Of a stretch of 64,000 bases of DNA, positions 1-11,259 are shown one piece after another. The translations under genes were made by a program, and so were the position numbers. Position 1 is the stretch's first letter. Each line of letters starts with the position of its first letter. The DNA is taken from the NCBI GenBank assembly GCA_021234155.1, contig JAJEKV010000259.1:1-64000 (forward strand), written 5' to 3'. Under the pieces are notes generated by a model. It saw only the letters and a program-made list of their open reading frames with translations, made no database searches and was not told where the DNA came from. The DNA comes from Isoetes taiwanensis. Taxonomy: Eukaryota; Streptophyta; Lycopodiopsida; Isoetales; Isoetaceae.

Positions 1-1
1 C

Positions 2-109
2 CACTTAGTGAAACATTTTGAAGATTCAACTACGGTGCCGCACGCGAAGAGGGTTACCCTCATGAGGCAGGATATGTATCTTGCGCACATCAAGGGCGAA
101 CGACCTTGA
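2..109 (+). pseudogene. Histone H3-like C-terminal fragment
   Basis: The window opens inside a reading frame that ends in TGA at 107-109. Its 35 residues follow the end of histone H3 closely: LV..FED, then HAKRVT, then M..D..LA and a terminal I.GER. H3 forms the nucleosome core with H4, and this part is the end of the histone fold. Compared with canonical H3, two single residues are missing and the TIMPKD segment reads TLMRQD, a form closer to plant centromeric H3 (CENH3). The remainder lies off the left edge, so I cannot tell a last exon of a divergent H3 variant from a pseudogene. AT-rich sequence with an AATAAA-type signal (about 162-171) follows, as a 3' untranslated region would. The family is fairly sure; the functional state is not. 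Confidence 0.65.
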
Positions 110-833
110 GTTTTGTAAATAATCGGGAAAAATTTTGTTAATATAAAGAAATTTTTGTGTAAATAAAGTGTCAAACCTTGTTTAAATAGGTCAAGATATC
201 GATCCCTAGCTTTTGTTTTAATTAAATTAGAGTTTTGAGCAAAATTGAGGCGATGTCTCACACGTCAGCGCGCAGTTCTACATTCAGATGACGATTTCTA
301 CATTCTAGAAATCGGGGCTGGGCGCAACGTGTGAGACCATGCCCAAAAATGCCCAAAACAGCTCCAAATCGACCAAGTAAGGGGTCAATTCTGCCTAACT
401 CGATGAGTTTAGTGGAATTACAGTCTTAGATCACCTAAATTGAGTAATCCTAGCCCAATTAGGACCTATGTCTCATCGTCGGCGAACAGACGATTTCTAC
501 ATTTTAGAAATGGGGCTGGCAATAACGGTGAGACCCCGCATCATTTCTTCACTAAATGATCTCCAAATTGCACAATAAGTTCAGTAGCTCTCCTTAGCAT
601 GCTCAAACCCTAGAAATATACTTCAAACTTGCAATTGCATCACTTAATAGGTTAGAATTGCCTAATCTCAGTAAATTCCAAGTCTTCCAAAAATTAGGGT
701 TTTCCCTTTCCTATAAATAAGTTCCCCATTCCTCAATTGGTACCCTGCAAATTCGCTCCCCACTGCTTAGGCGATCTTTCAGCTCCCTGAGGCGCTTCTG
801 TATCCGTTTGATACTCCCTTCCTTGCTAAATCA
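110..833. other. Non-coding stretch with a duplicated foldback unit
   Basis: No gene is visible. Two related units lie at about 251-345 and 466-540. Each holds a CGATTTCTACATT.TAGAAAT hairpin core (292-321 and 491-519) flanked by inverted arms. In the first unit the arms GTCTCACACGT and ACGTGTGAGAC (255-265, 327-337) match perfectly. A TATA-like TATAAATA lies at 712-719 ahead of the GC-rich region, so the right part could be an old LTR or a promoter, but I found no matching LTR downstream of the gypsy element. Confidence 0.4.
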
Positions 834-2549
834 ATGGCTACTGCTGATTTCGGGGCGATGGAATGCAGCCGGTCCATGCTCTTGAGGTATGGATGTCAGC
901 GACATCTTCCAAGTCTTTTGTGAAAGAAATCGACATCAAGCTACGCTAAATGCAACCCTGACTTATAGGCGGTGCTAGCAGAATTTCAAGCTAGGGTAGG
1001 ACCCTCCCTTGTTCAAGTTCCCCTTGCATAGGATAATTTTGTTCCCTCGGCCAATCCCTTCAAGCGGCCGCGGTGATGTCCCCAACATCGCCAAATACTT
1101 GACTAACAAAGGCAGAGGCTACGATTACATGGTCCCGATGACCAACGGGGACCAAGTACTTCTCTTACCGCCGCCCTAGCCATCTTCTTATCCCACTGCT
1201 AGGGAACCCGATGGGGGCAACCTCTATCCCTCCGGGATGGAGGTAGACCCCAGCCGAAAGTTGGGGAAGAGCAAAATCATAGGTTTCAACAAGAACAGAA
1301 GCAAGAGAGGATGAAGAAGAGCCGGACGACGAAGGATACACGGGATTTCGACTTCGGTTTAAGAACGGCGCCAAGGAGAGCAGGAGCTGATCAATTTTGG
1401 CCGAGCCAGCGAGGGGGCATCGAGTTGCTCCCCCTCCTCGGGCCAGGCATCACAAGCCTAGCCCCTATCATCATCGATGGAGAGGAGTATCTACTCCTCG
1501 CCGACATCGAGAACCTCCCCAAATGTAGGGAGAGGGAGCTCGGGTTGGGACGAGCCCCGCTCCACCAAGCTGCTGGTAGACCAGGCACGGGCGACTTCAT
1601 CGTCAGGGGAGCATCGAACTTCCCGCCCAAGTGAGGGAGTCCGGGAGCACCTGGCCATTGGGGAGGCGACCTCGGACATCCGGGCCTACAAGAAGCATAA
1701 GGCAATTGATGGGCCCGGCGGGGAGGCTGAGAGGAGGAGTTCCCTCGCCCTCCAAGAGCAGATGGGGATGGGTGGGAAGACCACAGTATCCTAATGCGGG
1801 TCCTTCAATATCACCCCTGAAAAGGAGAAGGAATCGACCTCGGGGAGGCTCGACCGCGACAATTGAAGACTACGAGGGAGCTCATCAAGAGAGGTCTAAC
1901 GAAGCACTGCCGCCTGGTGAGCCGAGGCCAAACAAGCAGGGAAGCTTCGGGCGACATAATAACAACCAATTGTGTCGCTCAGGTACTACCTACCATCGCT
2001 GATGGATGGGAGAATAGCGGCAATTCACCGCAAGTTCAGTCAGGCTAAGAAGGAGGTTTATCTTGATTGCACTCTCAGGCCGGCATGCATGCTCGAATAG
2101 CAAAAATGTCGACTATGCCGTTTAGTCAAGAGGGCAATGGCACTTGACCTCTTCGACCGCCATCCCCCACCGACGTCGTGGGAGATTAGCGATGGATGCC
2201 TTACCCCTTACATCCCACCGCGGTGGTAGAAGACCCGTGAGAGCCATCCGGGGAGGCTCGCCAAAAGCATCATCGTGAACTTGGGTCACTTTCGGTAGGG
2301 ACGGCCCAAGTTAAGAAGTTTCTTGAAGACAACCCGCCTTACCTGGGCGATTTCAAGACTAGCTAGACTCTTGATCCGGGAGACTTTTTGTATTTAAAAT
2401 ATTATATGATATATAAATACAATTCTACCAAGACTTTAAATGTTTTGTTGATATATTTTGCCCCACAATTATACCAACAAACATAAACAATGCAAGAGAA
2501 CAAATGGAACTAACCATATAGCCATTAATCACTTGTGGATGCGCCTAGA
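834..2549. other. GC-rich stretch upstream of gypsy gag, uncertain coding
   Basis: This region is richer in G+C than its surroundings and has several overlapping short open frames on both strands, the longest about 120 codons (1631-2002). None shows a domain I recognise, and frames change repeatedly. Its position just ahead of the gag/pol remnants suggests a decayed leader or gag N-terminus of the same Ty3/gypsy element; that is inference. No promoter or RNA gene was recognised. Confidence 0.3.
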
Positions 2550-2999
2550 GGGCTAAGCTAGGGAACTATAACCGCGAGACCTTATAGAAGAGCAAACCCC
2601 GCCTGCACCACCCCCGAACAAGGAACCTATTTGAAGATAGGGAACCCATGACCCCAGAGCAGGAGATAGCCCAGATGAGGACGGATCCGAGCAGATAAAG
2701 GCATTCTTGGGTCTGCAAGGTGAGTGGGTTCGTGGGCAATGCTGGGCCGCCGCAAGCATCAGCCTCGAGGGAAGGAAGGGACAAGAAGAGGAGCAAGAGA
2801 AGGAGATCCCCAACCGAATCTTCCGACTCAAGTTGGCACTCGTGACCGACCGAGGAAGAGGAAGAACAATTTCGTGAACGCAATGGGGAGGGAAGGCAGA
2901 GGAACACCCCGCAGGGACGACAAAGAGATACCGTGGCCTCGACTACCGTAAGAAGGTAGATCTGATGATCGGGCAATGTATGGAAGGCCAGAATCGAAC

Positions 3000-3790
3000 A
3001 GTTCTCGGGGAGAACACGTCAGCTTGGAAGCAGAGGCATGGCTGGACTAAATGAGCGAAGTACTAGGAAATGCTTATGGCATGAAGGATAAGGACAAAGG
3101 CGAGTTGCAACAGCCCAACTTGAAAGGAGCCAGCCGGATTTGGTGGAAAGGGTATGCAAAGGCACACGTTTAAGCGGGGATGCTTGTAAGTTCGTAAAGT
3201 TTGCTAAAGCCTTCAAAGCGCCATTACGCTCCAAGGGAACATAAGTCCAAAGATGATGCAAAGCGGCGCTGTGCTGCGTTCAAGGCAACAAATCAGTTCA
3301 GAAATATACAGAGGAATTCATGAGGCTAAGGTCAGATGCAGCCGGGTTGGGAGAGAAGCATGCAAGAGAAAGCTATATCGAGGGGTGAATGAGGAGATCC
3401 TTAAGCTTGTGAGAGCAATAAACCCTAGGACAAGATCGGGCTTAATCCAAGGCTATAAGCTTGCAGGGTCAGACCTTAATAGCGGGCACAAGCAAGCAAA
3501 GATTTCCGTGGAGAAAGGCAAGGCGACGAAGCTATAGCCCTGTGGCAGCGGTCGAGTCCAGCTAGAACCCAATATGGTGGGAACCTGGGAAGCAAAGCAG
3601 GAGAAGAAGTGTGTCCTTTAAGGACAAGCGAGTGAGAAGTCAAACTACTCCAAAGCAAAGGCAATCCTTTTGCAAGCGATGCCCAAGGAAAAGAGGCAGG
3701 AGTGCATAGAAAAAAGCGCTTGTGTTTCAGGTGCTTCCAGCGGGCCATAGGATGCAAACTGCCCTTTACGCCATGGAGCAGCGGCTAGCG
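3000..3790 (+). pseudogene. gypsy gag remnant with zinc knuckle
   Basis: Fragments in several frames resemble the capsid part of gypsy Gag, the structural protein of the cytoplasmic particle. The longest open piece is 94 codons (3253-3537) with basic and acidic helical character. Near 3709-3760 a frame reads KKRLCFRCFQRA followed by GCK, a damaged CCHC zinc knuckle that would bind the element RNA. Its place directly ahead of the protease supports the call more than sequence similarity does. Confidence 0.5.
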
Positions 3791-3839
3791 GAGTTGGGAG
3801 ATTGGGACACCCCGCCTGACGACGGCCGAAGAGGCCCGA

Positions 3840-5290
3840 CTACATCTGTGGTGAGTGTCACATCTTTGCCGCAATAGATACAGTGAGCAAGTGAGAGCCA
3901 AGATAAGGTAATTTCCACAAAAGTAGGGAAGGCTAAAGCTAAGTCCTTCATAGTCTTGATAGATTCGAGGGAAGTAGCCATAACTTTGCATCCCAGAATA
4001 ATGGTTCGGGATGTTGAAGTTGAAGCCGCTAAAGTCAAAACCAAGACCCGTTGTTTTAGCAAGTGGTGCAAGTAAGGCGACGGGCGGGCAAGAGAATTAA
4101 CCGACATCGACTTGCCGTGGATTAATATCCGGATGGGAGCAGAAGTAATGGGCATTGGAAAGTACGACTTGATCATAGGAATGGAGTACCTTGGGCCAGC
4201 AGGGGCCATTATCGATCGTGGAAAGCGGGGAAGGTGACCTTCCCAACGCCCGACGGCAAGATCATTGAGATAACAGTAAGGAAGTTGTTCCCATCATGCA
4301 ATTGCATGTCTTCTAAACGGCCGTTCAAGTGCATCAAGAGTGAGCAAGTGGCATACATCTTCAAGCTTGAGATTAGTGAGCCGAATCCTGGAAAGGAAGC
4401 AAAGAAGACAACGCTCGAAAGAAGTTGTCAAGCAAGTATCTCGCCTAATCACTTGAGTTCCATGATCTCTTTCCAGATGAGATCAGCGGTTTCCTCCTTA
4501 TAGGGGAGTCGAAAAGTAGATAGCACTTTCGAACCGGGGAACAAAGCCAACAAGCAAGGCTCCATATAGAATGACAACACGGGGAGTTGTCGAGCTGAAG
4601 AAGCAGCTAGGAGCTGCTCGACCTAGGTTTCATTAGACCTAGTGTCTCGCCGTTTGGAGCCCATTCTTTTGTCAAGAAGAAGGATGGATCCTTGAGGATG
4701 TGCATAGACTATAGACGGTTGAATAAGCACACCATTAAGAACAAGTATGCGCCCCAAGATCGAGACGACTTGATGGATCAGCTCCAAGGTGCAAAGATCT
4801 TCTCCAAAAAATCGACTTAAGGTCAAAGGTTATCATCGATCAGGATAAAGGAAGAAGACATCCATAAGACCGCCAGAACGCGGTATGGGCATTATGAGTT
4901 CACAAAGTAATGCCTTTCGGCTTATCAAATGCCCGCAACGTTCATGAGGCTCATGAACGATATCTTCGAGGAGTTCTGGACACCTTTGTGATTGTTTTCT
5001 TTGGCGACATTTTGGTGTATAGCAGATCCTTTGAAGAGCACGCATAACACTTGAGAAGGGTGCTAGAAAAGTTGAAGAGGCACCGGTTATGCCAAGTTGT
5101 CGGGTGTCACCGCAAATGTAAAAAGGTGGAGTATCTAGGTCATGTGATCTCAGCCAGAAGGCATCTCAACAGCACCCCGCCAAGATTGAAGCCGTCATTC
5201 AAAGGGCCGGCGCCAAGAATGTGCATGAAGAAGTTTCCCTCGCCTAGCAGGTACTCACAGAAGTTCCCAGAAGAACTTTGCTAAGATAGC
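3840..5290 (+). pseudogene. gypsy protease and reverse transcriptase remnant
   Basis: The aspartic protease is recognised from VLIDSRE near 3952 (the active DSG triad reads DSR here) and from a C-terminal piece, YDLIIGMEYLGPAGAIID, near 4160-4215. Reverse transcriptase follows: [19 protein letters not shown] near 4670-4727, a [14 protein letters not shown] segment, an IDLR piece, and FFGDILVYS near 5000-5028. The catalytic YxDD box is therefore damaged (FFGD). EYLGHVIS near 5127-5150 is the usual end of the palm-thumb. At least four frame changes and several stops interrupt the region, so no enzyme could be made. Confidence 0.8.
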
Positions 5291-5369
5291 AGCCCCCCTA
5301 AACAGAACGGACGAGGGGCGAGAAGGTGAAAGATTGGGTAGAGCATTGGCACAAGAAAGCCCAAAAGGG

Positions 5370-5790
5370 GTTGAATTGTTGAAGGAAGCTTTTAACAACA
5401 GCCCCGTCTTAACCCGCCGACCGGAGAAAGATAAGCTTGTAGCATCGGATGCGCAGTAAGATAGCTACAGGTGCAAAGGCTTATGCAAGAAGAGTGTGGT
5501 AGCGTATGATTCCGGGAAGATGAACGACGCCGAGACGCCGCTACCCAACGCACGATCAGGAGTTGCTGGCGGTTGTCAGGGCATTAAGAATATGGAGGCA
5601 TTATCTCTTGGGAAGGAAATTCCAATTGGATACCGACCATCAGAGCCTCCAATATGTATTCACGCAACCACACCTTAATCTGAGGCAAATGCGGAGATGG
5701 ATGGAGTTCCTCAAGAATATGACTTTGATATAGTCTACTGGCCGGGAAGCTCAATGTGGTAGCAGATGCTTTCAAGGCATCCCTCGACAA
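5370..5790 (+). pseudogene. gypsy RNase H remnant
   Basis: After the reverse transcriptase, LKEAFNNSPVLTRRPEKDKL followed by VASDA (about 5378-5455) matches the start of gypsy RNase H, with the first catalytic Asp in VASDA. Later frames give fragments of the rest, broken by frameshifts, ending with PGKLNVVADA-like sequence near 5740-5770. This enzyme would remove the RNA template during reverse transcription. Confidence 0.65.
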
Positions 5791-5979
5791 CTAGAGTGCA
5801 TTGCAATGCAATTTCGACGCCTCCCGGCGACTTTGGTAAAAGGATTGAAGAGTCCTTGCCAACGGATGTGGATTTCAGGAAGTATGGGCAAGCCTTCAAG
5901 GAGGCCGTAACAGATAAAGAGCGGGAGGCCTTCAAGCATTATAAGAAGGAAGGCAACCTGTTATACCATAAGAACAAGC

Positions 5980-6740
5980 AGCGTGCACGAATCATCAGGT
6001 GTAAGGAAGTTGATCCTCCATGACACGCACAACAGCCCAATAGCTGGCCATGCGGGATTCATGAAAACATATTTCAAAGTACGCAGCAGCTATTATTGGC
6101 CAGGAATGAAGAAGCAGGTAGCTCGCTACATCAAGGAATGCCAGCTATGTCAGCAGACAAAGGCGGAGCAGCTTCGAATTCCAGGGGCATTAGAGCCATT
6201 AGCGGTGCCAAACGCTAAGTGGGAGGTAATCAGCATGGATTTTATCACAGGACTCCCAAGAATGTGAGAGGCAAGGATGCCTTGATGGTAGTGGTCGACA
6301 AGTTGTCGAAGATGGCACATTTTGTGCCTTGCAGAACCACAGATACAGCCATGGATACGGCAAAGCTCTTCACCAAAGAGATCTTCAGGCTTCATGGCAT
6401 GCCAAGGGAGATCATCTCCGACAGGGATCCGAAGTTCATGAGCGCCTTTTGGCAAGACCTCTTTGCGACGATCCAGACGAAGCTATCCATGAGCACGGCA
6501 TATCATCCTCAAACGGATGGCCGAGGCGGAGCGGACCAACAGATTTTAGAGGACATGCTACTGAAACTATGTCGGAATAAGCAAAGTATGTGGGAAGAAT
6601 TTATTCACTTGGTGGAGTTTGCATACAATAGCACCAAGCGGGGAATCATCCCAAATGTCGCCGTTTATGATCAATTACGCTATCGATTGCTAACTCCGCA
6701 CACTTGGCACAACCCGTGTCAAAAGTGGAAGTTTTAGCCA
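5980..6740 (+). pseudogene. gypsy integrase remnant
   Basis: The N-terminal HHCC zinc domain is nearly intact (HDTHNSPIAGHAG, then YIKECQLCQQTK, 6018-6170). The catalytic core follows: first Asp in SMDFITGLP (about 6233-6258), second in IISDRDPKF (about 6411-6437), and Glu in the DQQILEDML region (about 6535-6560). A frameshift falls inside the first catalytic stretch at about 6258, and a further break occurs after 6740. Integrase inserts the cDNA copy into the chromosome. Confidence 0.8.
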
Positions 6741-7079
6741 GAGATGTTGGCCGATATGCGCAGCGGCTCGTAGAGGAAGTTCGTGGCTATCGGCTAGCAG
6801 CAAGAAGAAGATCAAAAGAGCATCGCCGACAAGCATCGAACAAGTAAGAGAGTTCAAAGTTGGAGATGATGTTTGGCTCAAGATTAAGGTGAAGCTAAAA
6901 GTGGCTTCGGGATCGGCAATTGCAAGAAGCTTGCTCCAAGGTGGGCTGGACCTTTCGTAATAGTCGAAAACTAGGCAATCAAGCCTACAAGCTAGACTTG
7001 CCAAAGACACCTAAAGATTCATAAGGTCTTCCCGTGAGTTTGTGAAGAAGCATACCCCAAATCCGCACGAAGTCTTGGA

Positions 7080-7335
7080 TTCGCCAATGTATTGTTGGAA
7101 ATGACGGAGGAACGGTACTGGAAATAGTTCCAATTGATTCTTGATAAAGCTTTCAAGAAAACGAGGAGATCAGAATTTCCTCCAAAGTATTTGGTCAAGT
7201 GGAAACACTTACCGATTGGAAGACGCGACGTGGGTACTTAAGAAAGATTTAGTAAGGCAAAGATCCACGGTTTATGGAGCAATGGGACGGCAAGGTCATC
7301 TCCGAAGAAATCGCTCGAGCATGTCGATTTGTGTA
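7080..7335 (+). pseudogene. gypsy integrase C-terminal chromodomain
   Basis: Two overlapping frames together give a chromodomain: ILDKAFKKTRR, then FPPKYLVKWKHLP (about 7140-7215), and in the other frame EDATWVLKKDLV (about 7220-7258). The KYLVKWK..P and ATW residues are those that form the aromatic cage and core of chromovirus chromodomains, which bind methylated histone tails. A frameshift separates the halves. Confidence 0.7.
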
Positions 7336-7340
7336 GGTTA

Positions 7341-8195
7341 ATTCTTGTATAGTTAAGATTAATCCACGATGCCGCTTCACGCTTAGTATGGGTCGATGCG
7401 TTGTCACCGATGATGGGACCACTACGGTGATCTCTAGGGCGTGGTGTAATGTCAATGTAGGCATGACCCGTTTCCGCTTTGGGCACAGTGGAAGGTAGAT
7501 TAGAAAGTCTACTGTCCCACGGAAGTAGGCGACCGAGAGAAAGGAGGTCATTGAGGAATGCATTGATAGGAAAAGCACCTTTAGCCCCATATATGCCTTG
7601 ATAGGAGGAATCTATCCTTCGCGCCACCACGAAGAAGGATATCCTCCACTGGGCAACTAGAGGTGTAGGCATGAGCGGCATGTAGGCATGTAGGCGCTGT
7701 CTCCGCGGCCATAATGGAAGATTCACCCTCTTCCTACGCCGGGAGATTAGCCATGCATCCATGTAGATAGGTGGGGTGGTCACCATATAACCAAAAATTT
7801 TAATTAAATAATTAAATGGTACTAACGTAGTGTCGACCTGCAGCCAAGAGAGAGCCTCGGGAGGGGCAAGGAGGTCGAGTTATTTAAGACTTGCAACACA
7901 AATTTTGTTGGAATGTGTTGCAAGGAATCAAGGGTACCTCGAACGTTAATTTTAAATTTTGATAAACTTAATAGTAATGTTAAGGGAATGTTGGAGTAAT
8001 CTGTTAGTAATGTTGTGAATTGATAAGTGATTTTATGATATAATAATGTGATAAAAGTATTACCTTAAGGTAATCGTAATAAATGTGTAAGTATTATAGT
8101 AGATATCGTATGCATCAGGTTGATTGCAGGTTAGGAAGATTCCAAGGTGGGGAGAACCACGATGCTGCGGACAACATCATTTCAAGGTGGGAGAA
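7341..8195. other. Non-coding stretch after the gypsy pol region
   Basis: No gene is recognised. Two overlapping minus-strand open frames (113 and 182 codons, about 7238-7786) have no familiar motif and most likely are chance. The segment ends in a purine-rich tract at about 8184-8195 that could be a polypurine tract. Confidence 0.4.
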
Positions 8196-9955
8196 TGTGG
8201 CGTTCAGCCACAAGATACGCTCCCCGGGGCGTATATTGTATCGCCACGCCACGCCGACATTACGCCACCCGATTGACGTGTACGCCAACGTATAGCCAAG
8301 TGGGTAGCCCCTAGGGGGCAACTTGCTAAGAATGTGCATTAGTATTAATGTGCACATTTTCCAATGTACACATTAATGTGAGCACACATTTCCATGTGGC
8401 CACTTGATGCCAAGTGGGCCATACCCATAGGTGCAATTAATGTGCACATTTTCCAATGTACACATTCATTAATGTGCACACATTTCCATGTGGGCACATT
8501 TGGCCACCTAGCCCTTAAGGTGGGCCCATTTCCAATTATCCCACATGCCAAAAGGGGATAATTGGAAACCCTAGCCAACCCCCTTGTCTATATAGGGTTG
8601 GAAACCCTAGCTAACCCAATTTTCGATTTTAGGGCTTCAGAACTCTGTTTTGGCTGCTTCAACAGCCAAAACCGCATCCCAGACTCTGACTGGGAGAATT
8701 GCATCCTTAGTTTCTCTGGGTTCGAAGCGTTTTCGCCAGGATGGTCGAGCTCAGTCGAGGAGCCCCTCAAGGATCAGGTATTTGGCCAATTAGATAGTCT
8801 AAACCCTATTTTAGTCATTGAATCAAAGAGGGTTTAGCCTATTAGATTGCCCACAAAATGACCCTCTAGATCTCTAGATAGCGATTCTAACTAAAGAACC
8901 TAACTCTATGTTGTAGATTAGATTTAGTTCTTTAGTTCTCTGTGAAGTATATGGATGATGCATCTCTATGAACTCCTTGTATTGGGAAGGGGGGTAGAGA
9001 CCTAAAGCTTTGTAGTTGATGCTCCTAGAGTAGCCTCTCTAGCACACTGTAGATGCCTCAGTGCACAAGAGCCACACCCGGTTGTGGGTGAAGGGGCCGA
9101 CCGGGCTTATAAGGAGGTTCATGTTCGACTCTTGAAGCGACCCCTATGGTGTGTTAGTACTGCCGGGGGGTCACCGTGGACTAGGTCTAATGGCTTGCCC
9201 ACCGCGTGTGGGCAAGGCATGGGCTCGACACTCGCGTGAGGTGGTGAATATGACCTTCCATTGAGTTCAAGTCGGATACAGGCGGTGGCCCTCTAGTCAC
9301 CTTGAGTCAAAGCATTGTAGATCTCGGAGGGAGAGATCCCTACCGCTCCATCGGAATGGGGAGATGTAACCCGGGATATAGCCCCTTGGCTATGCATCCG
9401 TGCGGGCTACTGGTCAGTCCCAACACTTTTCAGCCTACTCGCAAAGTGTGCAATGGGAGGGGCGGATGGAGTGGACAACCCTAGGCCATGTTCTTATGCC
9501 AGCCAAATCCATTGCCATGAATTCATGCGCAATGAACTCGGAGACCCAAGCTTGTCGGGTCCATCCCCTCGCGGTGCGAGCCTTGGGTAGGATTCCCTAT
9601 GTGATGTGTTGATCTTCGCCTATGCAGATATGTGGAGGACCATCCTTCGGCGATGGTCATATGATGTTGATGTATGTGCTCTTACGACATGTATGTTTAC
9701 GCCCGCAGCCTAGGTAGGCCCCGAGGGAGACGGGTGCAATGACCCTTCCACTCTTCCCAATCGGAACCCGCTATTTGCGGTGTCGGTGTGTGGAGGCCCC
9801 AGATTGGTACCGGAGCTGGTATGGGGGATGAACTCCTGGTTGTATACGGTGAGTGCACCGTATACGAGTAGGGGACGTCACAGAATAGTTGTTGGTTGGT
9901 TAGGTCACGCTGTCTTTAGTGATAAAGAAGGACATGTTCTTTTTGTACATCGTAC
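8196..9955. other. LTR-like non-coding stretch with a duplicated block
   Basis: The stretch begins with TG after a purine tract and holds a TATA-like CTATATAGG near 8589, as an LTR would. Two copies of a block containing TTAATGTGCACATTTTCC begin at 8345 and 8438 (period about 93). No second copy of the whole stretch was found in the window, so the LTR reading is unproven. 9000-9955 shows no gene. Confidence 0.35.
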
Positions 9956-9959
9956 TCGG

Positions 9960-10242
9960 GCGCGGAACTAACTCCGCATCCCTGTGGTCATCACCCAAGC
10001 TGCTTCATTCTTCGACTTTAGTTGGCTCTGCTACCCGTACCCAGCTCTGCGCCTCGTTCACCCGATATAAGTTGCCTTCCCCCCTGGCTGCCATGGCAAT
10101 TACAATAGGAAGCAAGGTTGTAAGGCGGAGTGAATTCAGAAAGATTGCCGGAAAGAGTCCGAATTGTTCTCTACAACTTGAGAAATCGCTAGTAATCGCG
10201 GATCATCATGCCGCAGTGAATACGTACTCGGGCCTTTGTACA
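9960..10242 (+). pseudogene. Mitochondrial small-subunit rRNA fragment (NUMT)
   Basis: The sequence follows the 3' part of small-subunit rRNA: ATATAAGTTGCCTTCCCCCC near 10064, GGAAGCAAGGTTGTAAGGCG near 10110, GAAATCGCTAGTAATCGCGG near 10182, and CTCGGGCCTTTGTACACC near 10228. The forms TGCCATGGCAA, CGGAAAGA.TC and GCGGATCATCATGCCGC.GTGAATA agree with plant mitochondrial rrn18 and not with the chloroplast or cytoplasmic forms as I recall them. It carries many substitutions and at least one deletion, so it is an old organelle insert in the nucleus. It stops abruptly at about 10242, where LINE sequence begins. The region before about 10050 is less certain. Confidence 0.7.
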
Positions 10243-10625
10243 CCATGGAGCATAATGTGTCCAAGTCATCAAAATAACATTGCATCTTCTAGAGTGTAAT
10301 CTAGGAGTTCTGCAGCCTGGTGACCTAGTGCAAAGTTGAGCTCCGCTGCCCCTATTGTCAGCAACCCAGCTTTTCAACTGATCAATGTAGAGCCCAAACA
10401 CCGTTGGAGAGAGAGGGCATCCCTGGCGAATCCCAGTACTATTGTGAAATGGTTGACCTATTGGTTTTAGCCGGCTTGAGCATGTCTCGTATAACCTATA
10501 TATCGTATTTTATAGATCCAAATGGAACCCCAGCTATCGCAATCTTGCCCATAGATTTTCTCAAGGCACACTATCAAAAGCCTTAGCAAAGTCGTTGAAG
10601 CAACATATAGTCTACCACACTGGAT
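10243..10625 (-). pseudogene. LINE reverse transcriptase fragment
   Basis: Read on the minus strand, the region gives reverse transcriptase motif A (FAKAFDSVP, near 10585-10560), then motif B as STGIRQGCPLSPTVFGLYID (near 10440-10380), and, after frame changes, an FDDL piece near 10280-10262 that matches motif C. This order and the QGCPLSP signature are those of non-LTR retrotransposons. Stops and frameshifts break it. The endonuclease of presumably the same element lies just upstream on the same strand, but only about 230 bases separate them, far less than in an intact LINE, so the middle is deleted. Confidence 0.8.
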
Positions 10626-10853
10626 CTACCTCCCCCTTCCCCCTCCCCCCTCCCGATTCTTCTGCCTGCAAGTGTACCTGCAGCATGATAGCCATTGTGC
10701 CAGTCCAATGCAAATCGCCAAGTCAAAGATATCGTAGAGAAAAAACAACTGCCTATCATAGCACGTTACCTGGTTGCCATCTGATGTCGATGGCCATTAA
10801 AGCCACTTCTGTAGGGCGCAGTTGTAATACATTGTCAGTTGAAGGGTCAAATT

Positions 10854-11063
10854 TCATGGTTGTTCTATCTCCGTGAGTGTATTGAAGTCTCCAAGGAGTA
10901 TGGCATAGCCCAATTGCTTATGTTGTTGTATGTCATCATATAGATAGAAATAGAGGTCCAGCCTATCCACATCCGAGTGGGTGTCATAGAAGTTGCTTTC
11001 TGTATCTGGGAAGTAGCAGATTGCCACAAAGAGAGGGTTGCCACTGCAATTCTGTACTTGCAC
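10854..11063 (-). pseudogene. LINE AP-type endonuclease fragment
   Basis: The 69-codon minus-strand frame reads like the second half of a LINE apurinic-type endonuclease: GNPLFVAICYFP, a D-rich segment with the planned repeat of tyrosines, and LLGDFNTLTEIEQP, where GDFN is a conserved catalytic loop. This domain nicks target DNA to prime reverse transcription. The frame is open but truncated at both ends. Its orientation and position fit the downstream reverse transcriptase fragment. Confidence 0.75.
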
Positions 11064-11163
11064 CCATAGGTACCAATTGTGTCTATTTGTCTTGCATAGA
11101 GAGATTGATCATGCCAAGGCTATCCAGCAGTAGTAGGCCACCTCCCTTCCCTCCTCCCCTCCC

Positions 11164-11165
<2 letters not shown>

Positions 11166-11257
<92 letters not shown>
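11166..11257. repeat. (CT)n microsatellite
   Basis: About 45 uninterrupted CT dinucleotides. They create long spurious Ser/Leu and Arg/Glu open frames on the two strands, which I left out. Confidence 0.97.

Positions 11258-11259
<2 letters not shown>

Larger units (their letters stand above)
2550..7340 (+). mobile_element. Degenerate Ty3/gypsy chromovirus
   Basis: Domains follow in the order gag, protease, reverse transcriptase, RNase H, integrase, chromodomain, which is the Ty3/gypsy order; the C-terminal chromodomain marks it as a chromovirus. Such elements copy themselves through RNA, and the chromodomain directs integration to particular chromatin. The coding sequence is split over many frames with numerous stops, so the copy is dead. 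I could not identify a matching LTR pair. A candidate 3' LTR start follows a purine-rich tract (AAGGTGGGAGAA) at about 8196, which would leave about 850 bases between chromodomain and LTR. Boundaries are approximate. Confidence 0.8.

Noticed and set aside
7238-7786. Minus-strand frames of 113 and 182 codons
   Set aside because: They overlap the end of the gypsy element on the opposite strand and show no motif.
2-8800. A pair of LTRs around the first gypsy element
   Set aside because: The LTR-like sequences at 110-830 and from 8196 on do not match each other on inspection, so no pair is claimed.
9960-10242. Functional or plastid 16S rRNA gene
   Set aside because: Substitutions, a deletion and truncation at both sides exclude a working gene, and the diagnostic blocks fit mitochondrial rather than plastid rRNA.
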